The translations under genes and the position numbers were made by a program. This document shows, piece by piece, positions 57,253 through 64,000 of a DNA stretch of 64,000 bases. The stretch comes from an uncultured Fibrobacter sp. (lineage in GTDB: Bacteria; Fibrobacterota; Fibrobacteria; Fibrobacterales; Fibrobacteraceae). How positions within the stretch are numbered: the stretch's first letter is position 1; each line of letters begins with the position of its first letter. Under the pieces are notes generated by a model, which did no database searches, was not told the origin of the DNA, and worked only from the letters and a program-made list of their open reading frames with translations. Location of the stretch: positions 62,001-126,000 of the forward strand of contig NZ_CAMVDO010000007.1 in NCBI RefSeq assembly GCF_947166265.1. Reading direction: 5' to 3'.

Positions 57253-57855
57253 ATGGCAGAAGACTTGCAATACCTTATGGAACGCATCCAGAAAGATGCT
57301 GTCGATAAAGCAGAAAACGAGGCGGCGGCGATCATTGCCAAGGCCAAGGAAAAGGCGGCCGATATCGTGAAGGCGGCTGAAGCCGAAGCGAGCGCAAAGC
57401 TCGAAAAGGCCGACAAGGATGCCGAAGCGTTTACGGAACGCAGCGAACGCACTCTGGAACAGTCTGCCCGCGACCTCCTGCTTTCGGTAGGCAAGAACCT
57501 CGAAAAGATGATTATGGATTTGCTGAACCTCCAGGTGGAAAAGTCCCTGGACGAATCCACCGTGAAGTCCATGCTTTTGACCCTTGCTAAGAACTATTCT
57601 TCTGACATTGAAGTGGATTTCTCCGAAGCCGATGCTAAGAAGCTTACTTCCTTTGTGATGGGCGAATTTGCCAAGCAGCTTTCCGCCGGTGTCAAGGTCG
57701 AAAGCGACAAGGGTGTCAAGTTCGGCTTCCGCGTCAAGCTCGACGGTGGCAAGGTCACTCACGAATTTACCGAAGCTGCCATGGCCGATGCTCTCTCGGC
57801 CCTGCTCCGTCCGCAACTTTCCCGCGTTGTAAACGCCGCTGCCCAGGCCAAGTAG
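57253..57855 (+). CDS. V-type ATPase subunit E
   Basis: A 200-residue peripheral-stalk subunit: long Ala/Glu/Lys-rich N-terminal coiled coil (about 1-85) and a small globular C-terminal domain. With subunits G/H it anchors the catalytic head to the membrane part. TTGGAG stands before ATG 57253. It is the first gene of the operon in this window, and is followed after seven bases by the DUF2764 gene. Confidence 0.85.
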   Translation: MAEDLQYLMERIQKDAVDKAENEAAAIIAKAKEKAADIVKAAEAEASAKLEKADKDAEAFTERSERTLEQSARDLLLSVGKNLEKMIMDLLNLQVEKSLDESTVKSMLLTLAKNYSSDIEVDFSEADAKKLTSFVMGEFAKQLSAGVKVESDKGVKFGFRVKLDGGKVTHEFTEAAMADALSALLRPQLSRVVNAAAQAK

Positions 57856-57862
57856 GTTAGCG

Positions 57863-58420
57863 ATGAGCTCTCCTTCTTACCTGATGGCCTCTCTTCCGAT
57901 GATTGAGATGGGCGACGTTCCGCCTCTCTCCATGGAAGAGTTCCGTCACCGCTGCATCGGTGTGCTGTCCGATTCGGAAATCTCCGCCTTGGACGCCCTT
58001 CTCGATGACGGTGAATGCGAAGAATGTGACGACGAGTTCGTTCGTGCCTACAAGGCCCACGAAATCCAGATGAAGAACGTTTCAGGTAGGCTCCGCGCTG
58101 CTGCGTGGGGTCCCGATGTCCGTTTTACGGACAAGTCCTTCCCGGGCTACGATGTCACTTTCGCAAAGATGATTCAGGACGCGTTTGCCAAGTCGAATCC
58201 TATGGAAAAAGAGCAGGATATCGACAAGGCCCGTTTCTGGCTTGTGGACTCGCTTGCAGGTGTGGGCGAGGGTACCGTCAAGCATGTTTATGCTTATGCA
58301 ATTAAGCTGAAGATTTGTGAACGCTGGGCTCGCCTGACCGAAGCTGCAGGTGACAGCGCCGTATTGAATGTTATTAATGCAAACGATCCTGCATACGCCT
58401 CTACGGCGGAGCAGGAATGA
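57863..58420 (+). CDS. DUF2764 protein of V-ATPase operon
   Basis: A 185-residue DUF2764 protein (YLMASLPMIEMGD start; then CEECDDEFVRAY). It occupies the place where subunit C would be in this operon type; DUF2764 proteins are thought to take over the C-subunit role of linking the rotor to the head, but I cannot confirm that here. The ATGA-like overlap with the next frame and the neighbours show it belongs to the operon. Confidence 0.8.
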   Translation: MSSPSYLMASLPMIEMGDVPPLSMEEFRHRCIGVLSDSEISALDALLDDGECEECDDEFVRAYKAHEIQMKNVSGRLRAAAWGPDVRFTDKSFPGYDVTFAKMIQDAFAKSNPMEKEQDIDKARFWLVDSLAGVGEGTVKHVYAYAIKLKICERWARLTEAAGDSAVLNVINANDPAYASTAEQE

Positions 58421-58437
58421 CCGGAGGTCCATTTTCA

Positions 58438-60195
58438 ATGGCTAGTATCGGAAAAATCATCGGCGTGAACGGAAACTTGATCCGCGTCAAGTTTGAAACC
58501 GCCGTGTCCCAGAACGAAGTGGCGTATGCCAAGCTTACCCAGAAAAACAAGGACGGCAAGTCCGAAGTTATCCCCCTTAAGAGCGAAGTCATCCGTATCC
58601 GCGGTGACTACGCCGAACTCCAGGTGTTCGAAGACACCACGGGGCTCAAGACGGGTGACGAGGTGGAATTCACCGGCGAACTTTTGTCCGTAGAACTTGG
58701 CCCCGGCCTTTTGACCCAGGTCTTTGACGGTCTGCAGAACCCGCTCCCGAAGCTTGCCGAAGAATGCGGCTTCTTCCTGCAGCGCGGTAAGTATTTGAAG
58801 GCCTTCCCCCGCGACAAGAAGTGGGCGTTTACCCCGGTCGCGAAGGTGGGCGATGTGGTGGTTGCTGGCGATACGCTCGGCACCGTTCCCGAAGGCGTGT
58901 TCACGCACCGCATCATGGTGCCGTTCCGCCTGCTGGGCAAGTGGACTGTGGAATCGGTCTCTGCCGCTGGCGAACATGTGGTTGAAGATGTGGTAGCCAA
59001 GCTCAAGAACGACAAGGGCGAAACCCAGGACGTGACCATGGTGCAGACCTGGCCGGTGAAGATGCCTATCAAGGCCTATGAAGAACGCCTGCGCCCGAGC
59101 AAGCCTTTGACCATGCAGCAGCGCATTATCGATACGTTCTTCCCCGTGATGCAGGGCGGTACGTTCTGTACGCCGGGCCCGTTCGGTGCCGGCAAGACCG
59201 TGCTCCAGCAGCTCATGAGCCGCTATGCCGACGTGGACATCGTGATTTTGGCCGCTTGCGGTGAACGTGCTGGTGAAGTGGTGGAAACCCTTCGCGAATT
59301 CCCGGAATTGATTGACCCGCGTACGGGTAAGTCCCTCATGGAACGTACGCTGATTATTTGTAACACGTCTTCGATGCCGGTGGCTGCTCGTGAAGCTTCC
59401 GTGTACACGGGCGTGACTCTCGCCGAATACTACCGCCAGATGGGCCTGAACGTGCTCTTGCTCGCTGACTCGACTTCCCGTTGGGCTCAGGCTCTGCGTG
59501 AAATGAGCGGCCGCTTGGAAGAAATTCCGGGCGAAGAAGCCTTCCCGGCTTACCTCGAATCCGTGATTGCCGCCTTCTATGAACGCGGTGGCGTGGTTCG
59601 CCTGAAGGACGGCTCTACCGGTTCCGTGACGATTTGCGGTTCCGTGTCGCCTGCAGGTGGTAACTTCGAAGAACCGGTGACCCAGGCTACCTTGAAGGTG
59701 GTGGGCGCATTCCTCGGCCTTACCCGTGAACGTTCCGACCAGCGCCGCTTCCCGGCAATCCACCCGCTGGATTCCTGGTCCAAGTACGAAGGCATCATCG
59801 ATTCCAAGAAGGTTGCCGAAGCCCGTCACATCCTCGCGAACGGCGTGGACGTGAACAACATGATGAAGGTGGTGGGCGAAGAAGGTACCTCGATTGACGA
59901 CTTCGTGATTTACCTGAAGTCCGAATACCTCGATGCCGTTTACCTGCAGCAGGACGCCTATAACGAAATCGACGCCGCCTGCTCCGCCGAACGCCAGAAG
60001 TACGTGTTCGACAAGGTTTACACCATCCTCAAGACCCCGATGAAGTTCAGCGAAAAGGACGTCGCCCGTACGTTCTTCCTTAAGCTCACTCAATCGACGA
60101 AGGACTGGAACCGCGTCAAGTTCGATTCCCAGGAATTCAAGGACCTTGAACAAAGTATTTTTGCTTCCGTGAAGGAGGTTTCCGCTAATGCATAA
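58438..60195 (+). CDS. V-type ATPase catalytic subunit A
   Basis: A 585-residue catalytic subunit. The Walker A motif is GPFGAGKT (about residue 245), followed by [26 protein letters not shown] and the PSGxxG-like region typical of A subunits; the non-homologous insert (about 110-190) of the family is present. ATG 58438 (GGAGG ten bases upstream) gives the standard [15 protein letters not shown] 58417, overlapping the DUF2764 stop, is a possible longer start. It couples ATP hydrolysis or synthesis to ion transport; the ion (H+ or Na+) is not decided by this subunit. Confidence 0.96.
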   Translation: MASIGKIIGVNGNLIRVKFETAVSQNEVAYAKLTQKNKDGKSEVIPLKSEVIRIRGDYAELQVFEDTTGLKTGDEVEFTGELLSVELGPGLLTQVFDGLQNPLPKLAEECGFFLQRGKYLKAFPRDKKWAFTPVAKVGDVVVAGDTLGTVPEGVFTHRIMVPFRLLGKWTVESVSAAGEHVVEDVVAKLKNDKGETQDVTMVQTWPVKMPIKAYEERLRPSKPLTMQQRIIDTFFPVMQGGTFCTPGPFGAGKTVLQQLMSRYADVDIVILAACGERAGEVVETLREFPELIDPRTGKSLMERTLIICNTSSMPVAAREASVYTGVTLAEYYRQMGLNVLLLADSTSRWAQALREMSGRLEEIPGEEAFPAYLESVIAAFYERGGVVRLKDGSTGSVTICGSVSPAGGNFEEPVTQATLKVVGAFLGLTRERSDQRRFPAIHPLDSWSKYEGIIDSKKVAEARHILANGVDVNNMMKVVGEEGTSIDDFVIYLKSEYLDAVYLQQDAYNEIDAACSAERQKYVFDKVYTILKTPMKFSEKDVARTFFLKLTQSTKDWNRVKFDSQEFKDLEQSIFASVKEVSANA

Positions 60196-61489
60196 TGTGG
60201 CATACCATCGTATTGAACGCATCGCCGGTTCTGTGATTACGCTCCGCGCCGAAGGTGTAGCAAACCAGGAACTTGCCCAGGTGACAAGCTCGTTCGGAAC
60301 ATCCCTTGCCCGCGTGATCCGTATTGACGGCGACATGGTGGACTTGCAGGTGTTCGCAGGTGCCCGCGGTATTTCCACCGACTCCGAAGTGCGCTTCCTT
60401 GGTGAACCGATGAAGGTCCCGTACAGTGAAGCCTTGCTTGGCCGCGTGTTTAACGGTGCCGGCAAGCCCCGCGACAACGGCCCCGAAGTGGACGGCGAAC
60501 GCATTACTATCGGCGGCCCTTCCGTGAACCCCGCCAAGCGTATCATCCCGAAGACGATGGTGCGTACGGGTATCCCGATGATCGACGTGTTCAACACGCT
60601 CGTGGTTTCGCAGAAGCTCCCGATTTTCTCTATCGCCGGTGAACCGTATAACGAACTCTTGGCCCGCATTGCCTTGCAGGCCGAAGTGGACGTGATTATC
60701 CTCGGCGGTATGGGCCTGAAGCACGATGACTACCTGTACCTGAAGGACTTCCTCGAAAAGAACGGTGCCCTTAGCCGTACGGTGATGTTCATGCACACCG
60801 CCTCTGACCCGATCGTGGAATGCTTGCTCGTGCCGGATGCTTCCCTCGCTGTGGCTGAAAAGTTCGCTACCGAAGGCAAGAACGTGCTCGTGCTCCTCAC
60901 CGACATGACGAACTTTGCAGACGCCATGAAGGAAATCGCCATTACGATGGAACAGATTCCGTCGAACCGTGGTTATCCTGGCGACCTTTACTCCCAGCTT
61001 GCCAGCCGTTACGAAAAGGCTGTGGACTTCGAAGGTTCGGGCTCCATCACTATTCTTGCCGTTACGACCATGCCTGGCGACGACGTGACCCACCCGGTTC
61101 CGGACAACACCGGTTACATTACCGAAGGTCAGTTCTACCTGCGCAAGGGCCGTATCGAACCGTTCGGTTCTCTGACTCGTTTGAAACAGCAGGTGAACGG
61201 CAAGACCCGTAGCGACCACCGTACCATCATGAATACCATGATCCAGCTGTACGCAAGCTACAAGGAAACTTTGGAAAAGCAGTCCATGGGCTTCAACATG
61301 AGTAACTGGGACCAGAAGCTGTTGAAGTATGGCCAGCGTTTCGAAAAGGAAATGATGGACCTCTCCGTGAACATTCCGCTGGAACGTGCCTTGGACCTTG
61401 GCTGGGAAATCCTTGCCGACTGCTTCGCTCCTGAAGAAACCGGTATTCCGACCAAGATGATCAACGAATATTGGCCCAAGAAGGGGTAA
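60188..61489 (+). CDS. V-type ATPase subunit B
   Basis: A 433-residue non-catalytic nucleotide-binding subunit. It lacks an intact Walker A, as expected, and has [41 protein letters not shown], and [20 protein letters not shown]. It overlaps the A gene by eight bases. Alternates with A in the hexameric head. Confidence 0.95.
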   Translation: MHNVAYHRIERIAGSVITLRAEGVANQELAQVTSSFGTSLARVIRIDGDMVDLQVFAGARGISTDSEVRFLGEPMKVPYSEALLGRVFNGAGKPRDNGPEVDGERITIGGPSVNPAKRIIPKTMVRTGIPMIDVFNTLVVSQKLPIFSIAGEPYNELLARIALQAEVDVIILGGMGLKHDDYLYLKDFLEKNGALSRTVMFMHTASDPIVECLLVPDASLAVAEKFATEGKNVLVLLTDMTNFADAMKEIAITMEQIPSNRGYPGDLYSQLASRYEKAVDFEGSGSITILAVTTMPGDDVTHPVPDNTGYITEGQFYLRKGRIEPFGSLTRLKQQVNGKTRSDHRTIMNTMIQLYASYKETLEKQSMGFNMSNWDQKLLKYGQRFEKEMMDLSVNIPLERALDLGWEILADCFAPEETGIPTKMINEYWPKKG

Positions 61490-61490
61490 T

Positions 61491-62123
61491 ATGGCGAAGG
61501 TCAAGTTAACAAAGAACGCCCTCAAGGCGGAACGTGACGCGTTGAAGCGCTTCCAGCGCTATCTGCCGACGTTGCTGTTGAAAAAGCAGCAGCTGCAGAT
61601 GGAAATGCGCACGCTCCAGGAGAGGGTGATGGCCAAGCGAGAAGAGGAGGACAAGCTCCGCAAGAGCATGGCTTCCTGGATTTCGCTGTTTGCCGAACCC
61701 ATCGAATGGTCAAAGTACCTGTCGGTGAAGGAAGTGCGCCAGGGCGAAGGCAACATCGCCGGCGTGAAGATTCCGACATATGACGGGGTAGATTTTAACA
61801 TCTCGATTCCGGATTTCTTTACCACGCCCGTGTGGCTGGACGACGGTATCAGAAGCCTGCAGGGCCTGATTTCGCTGCGTCTCGAACGCCGCGTGCTCGA
61901 GCGTCAATACGAGCTCCTCTCGAAGGAACTGCGTACCACGAGCCAGCGCGTGAACCTGTTCGAGAAGGTGAAGATTCCCGAAGCGAAGGAAAATATCCGC
62001 GTCATCAACATCTTCCTGGGCGACCAGCAGACCAGCGGCGTTGCCCGCAGCAAGCTTGCGAAGGGTAAGGCCTCCGCCCGTACCGCTGCCCAGGATGCAC
62101 TCGCGAAGGAGGCCGCCGCATGA
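61491..62123 (+). CDS. V-type ATPase subunit D
   Basis: A 210-residue central-shaft subunit: long antiparallel coiled coil (KVKLTKNALKAERDALKRFQ start; LEKVKIPEAKENIRVINIFLGDQQ near the end). It rotates inside the A3B3 head. One base after subunit B, and its stop overlaps the ATG of the I gene (ATGA). Confidence 0.93.
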   Translation: MAKVKLTKNALKAERDALKRFQRYLPTLLLKKQQLQMEMRTLQERVMAKREEEDKLRKSMASWISLFAEPIEWSKYLSVKEVRQGEGNIAGVKIPTYDGVDFNISIPDFFTTPVWLDDGIRSLQGLISLRLERRVLERQYELLSKELRTTSQRVNLFEKVKIPEAKENIRVINIFLGDQQTSGVARSKLAKGKASARTAAQDALAKEAAA

Positions 62124-64000
62124 TTACTCCTATGAAGAAAGTGACGGTGCTGACGGTTGCTGGTGCGGTTGAAGAGACGCTTCAGGCGCTCCGTACGCTT
62201 GAAATTTTGCACCTCACGCCCTTGCAGGCTGCAGCAGGCGCCAAGTTGAACCATGCCCGCGGTGAAATGAACCGCGTGCAGAAGGCCTTGGAAGTGGTGC
62301 CCGAGAAGGCCCCGAAGGGTGTGACTCCCGTGAAGGATGCCGCTCCTGCCGCAAGCCTTATCGATGAAATCCAGAACCTGGTTGCCGAAAGCAAGCAGGC
62401 GGAAATCGACAAGGAACAGGCCGAAGAGGAACTCACCAAACTTTCCATGTTCAAGAACCTGGACCCCGCAACGGCAGCTGCACTCGCGGCAAAGGGTATC
62501 TATGTCAAACTGTACCAGCTCCATGACGGTAAAATCCCGTTCGAACTCGAGGGCGAAGGCTCTATCGAAGAATTCGGCCAGGATGAAAACGGCAAGTATG
62601 TGGCTGTCGTGAGCAGGGGAGAAGCCCCTGTCGCCGTGAAGGGTAACTTCACCGAACTCACGATGCCGCAGAAGTCGCTTGCCGAATACCGCGAAATGGA
62701 AGCGAAAGCCAAGGAAACGCTTGCCCGCGTCGAGCGCCGCCTGGGTGAACTTTCGGGCGTCCGCGAATCTATCGAGGACAAGCTCCTCGAAGTGGGTGAC
62801 GACTACCGCATGGTCGAAGCCGAAGCCTCGATGGTGGGCGACAAGAACGTCGCCGCCGTGCAGGGCTTCTGCCCTGCACCGCGCGTGGGCGAACTCGAGA
62901 AGGCCGCCCGCGAGCACGGCTGGGGCCTCCTGGTGGACGACCCCGCCGAAGACGACGATATCCCGACGCTGTTGACCTACAGCAAGCTCAGCCGTCCCAT
63001 GCAGTTCCTGTACGACATCATCGGCATTTCGCCGGGGTACAAGGAAGTGGACGTGTCGGCCGTGTTCCTTTGCTTCTTCAGCATCTTCTTTGCGATGATC
63101 GTGGGGGATACCGCTTACGGCCTGTTGTTCCTCGGTCTGGCACTCTTTGCCCGCTCGAAGATGCCGAAGGCGAACCCTGCTGGTTTCCACTTTATCTACC
63201 TCATGAGCATCGCCACCATCGTGTGGGGTGTCATCAACGCAAGCTTCTTGGGACTTAGCCCAGCGCTTGCGGGGTGGACGTATTACCTGGACATCACCAA
63301 CTACGGCTGGTTGCCTGAACCGCTGAAGAACGCGATGCTCTGGATCCGCACTGCTGCCCCGACTGACCCTGCGAAGTTCGAAGCCTACAAGGCCTTCGCC
63401 CAGTCGATTACGCTGCTGCCCGAAAGCTTCGTGCCCAAGGTGGCGGGTGCCTCCCAGATGCAGCATATCCAGCTGTTCTGCTTCTGCATCGCCGTGGTCC
63501 ACCTGAGTATCGCTCACGTGTGGAACGTCTGCGTGCGCATCAAGCGCAAGGACTCCACGTTCATGGCGCAGGTGGGCTGGCTCATCGGCTGCTGGGTGAT
63601 GTTCTTCCTTGCGTGCCAGATGGTGCTCGGTATCGACATGCCGAAGTTCGTCATCCCGATGTTTATCGTGGAAGCGGTTCTCCTGGTGCTCTTTACCGTG
63701 CCGCCCAAGAGGCTCAAGCAGGACTTCATCAGCATCCCGATGCTCGTGCTCGACGTGGTGAACAGCTTTACCGACGTGATCAGCTACATCCGTCTGTTTG
63801 CCGTGGGCATGTCCGGTGCGGCCATCGCCGAAGCGTTCAACGACATGCTTTCGCCGCTGTTCGGCTCCGCTGTCGGTATCGCCGGTGCAGCCTTCCTGCT
63901 GCTCTTCGTGCATGGCCTGAACATCGCGCTTGCGGTCATGGGCGTCGCGGTCCACGCGGTACGTCTGAATACACTCGAATTTTCAAATGGACTTGGCCAG
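62120..64000 (+). CDS. V-type ATPase subunit I (membrane a-subunit), 3' truncated by window end
   Basis: The frame is open from ATG 62120 to the end of the window (627 codons). The N-terminal 330 residues are a cytoplasmic coiled-coil region; the rest is membrane, with about seven transmembrane helices. The SYIRLFAVGMSG segment holds the conserved Arg of the ion channel, and VHGLNIALAVMGVAVHAVRL is the typical helix near the C terminus. It forms the stator half-channel for H+ or Na+ and faces the proteolipid ring, whose gene is not in the window. Confidence 0.93.
   Translation, partial: MITPMKKVTVLTVAGAVEETLQALRTLEILHLTPLQAAAGAKLNHARGEMNRVQKALEVVPEKAPKGVTPVKDAAPAASLIDEIQNLVAESKQAEIDKEQAEEELTKLSMFKNLDPATAAALAAKGIYVKLYQLHDGKIPFELEGEGSIEEFGQDENGKYVAVVSRGEAPVAVKGNFTELTMPQKSLAEYREMEAKAKETLARVERRLGELSGVRESIEDKLLEVGDDYRMVEAEASMVGDKNVAAVQGFCPAPRVGELEKAAREHGWGLLVDDPAEDDDIPTLLTYSKLSRPMQFLYDIIGISPGYKEVDVSAVFLCFFSIFFAMIVGDTAYGLLFLGLALFARSKMPKANPAGFHFIYLMSIATIVWGVINASFLGLSPALAGWTYYLDITNYGWLPEPLKNAMLWIRTAAPTDPAKFEAYKAFAQSITLLPESFVPKVAGASQMQHIQLFCFCIAVVHLSIAHVWNVCVRIKRKDSTFMAQVGWLIGCWVMFFLACQMVLGIDMPKFVIPMFIVEAVLLVLFTVPPKRLKQDFISIPMLVLDVVNSFTDVISYIRLFAVGMSGAAIAEAFNDMLSPLFGSAVGIAGAAFLLLFVHGLNIALAVMGVAVHAVRLNTLEFSNGLGQ

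Noticed and set aside
58435-63955. Minus-strand open frames of up to 744 aa across the V-ATPase genes
   Set aside because: They mirror conserved plus-strand subunits and have no domain, ribosome binding site or operon logic of their own.

Overview
The window looks like a chromosomal segment of a Fibrobacter-type bacterium. The pointers are a FISUMP domain (Fibrobacter succinogenes major paralogous domain) protein, type IX-style C-terminal tails, an OmpA protein with calcium-binding repeats, LL-diaminopimelate aminotransferase, and a bacterial V-type ATPase. Core genes are G+C-richer with strong codon bias. Two A+T-richer accessory blocks interrupt them. No rRNA, tRNA, CRISPR array or complete insertion sequence was seen.

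Layout. (1) 1-6.4 kb, accessory: two exported proteins with sorting-like tails, then a complete type II CBASS anti-phage operon (patatin phospholipase effector, DncV-like nucleotidyltransferase, E1/E2 ligase, JAMM protease) behind a textbook sigma-54 promoter. (2) 6.7-21 kb, core: EamA transporter, lipoprotein, nitroreductase, parvulin chaperone, prfB with the programmed +1 frameshift, an aromatic/NAD run (chorismate mutase, prephenate dehydrogenase, a divergent EPSP-synthase-like protein, NAD kinase), MgtC/DUF4010 protein, M23/LysM peptidase, glutaminyl cyclase. (3) 21-32.6 kb, accessory, all on the minus strand: YubB/Api92-like proteins with a shared unnamed C-terminal domain, a frameshifted DUF285 repeat protein, duplicated membrane genes, a FISUMP protein, and a probable RiPP cluster (40-aa Cys precursor, radical SAM maturase with PqqD-like domain, small companions, and a TIM-barrel hydrolase whose reading frame is broken by a G11 tract). 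A second radical SAM enzyme is coupled to a Ser-rich lipoprotein. (4) 32.7-47 kb, core: ilvBN, radC, the OmpA protein, thyA-folA, a 7TM diguanylate cyclase, a metX-metW fusion, yicC, a phosphatase, and a minus-strand small RNA that looks like SRP RNA. (5) 47.4-64 kb: an 1821-aa cadherin-type surface protein; dapF-dapL followed by a NifA-like sigma-54 activator, with a second perfect sigma-54 promoter in front of dapF; and the V-ATPase operon E-DUF2764-A-B-D-I, which runs off the window end.

Two regulatory themes stand out. Sigma-54 appears to drive both the CBASS operon and the lysine/peptidoglycan genes. Several core genes have a TAnATT hexamer exactly six bases before the ATG and no ribosome binding site, which predicts leaderless transcripts. 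Intergenic gaps carry short dispersed repeats (GTCATTGCGAG, GTCATCCTGAG and GGTCCCTGAG types) and heptamer tracts. All assignments come from reading the sequence and remembered family motifs; no database search was run.
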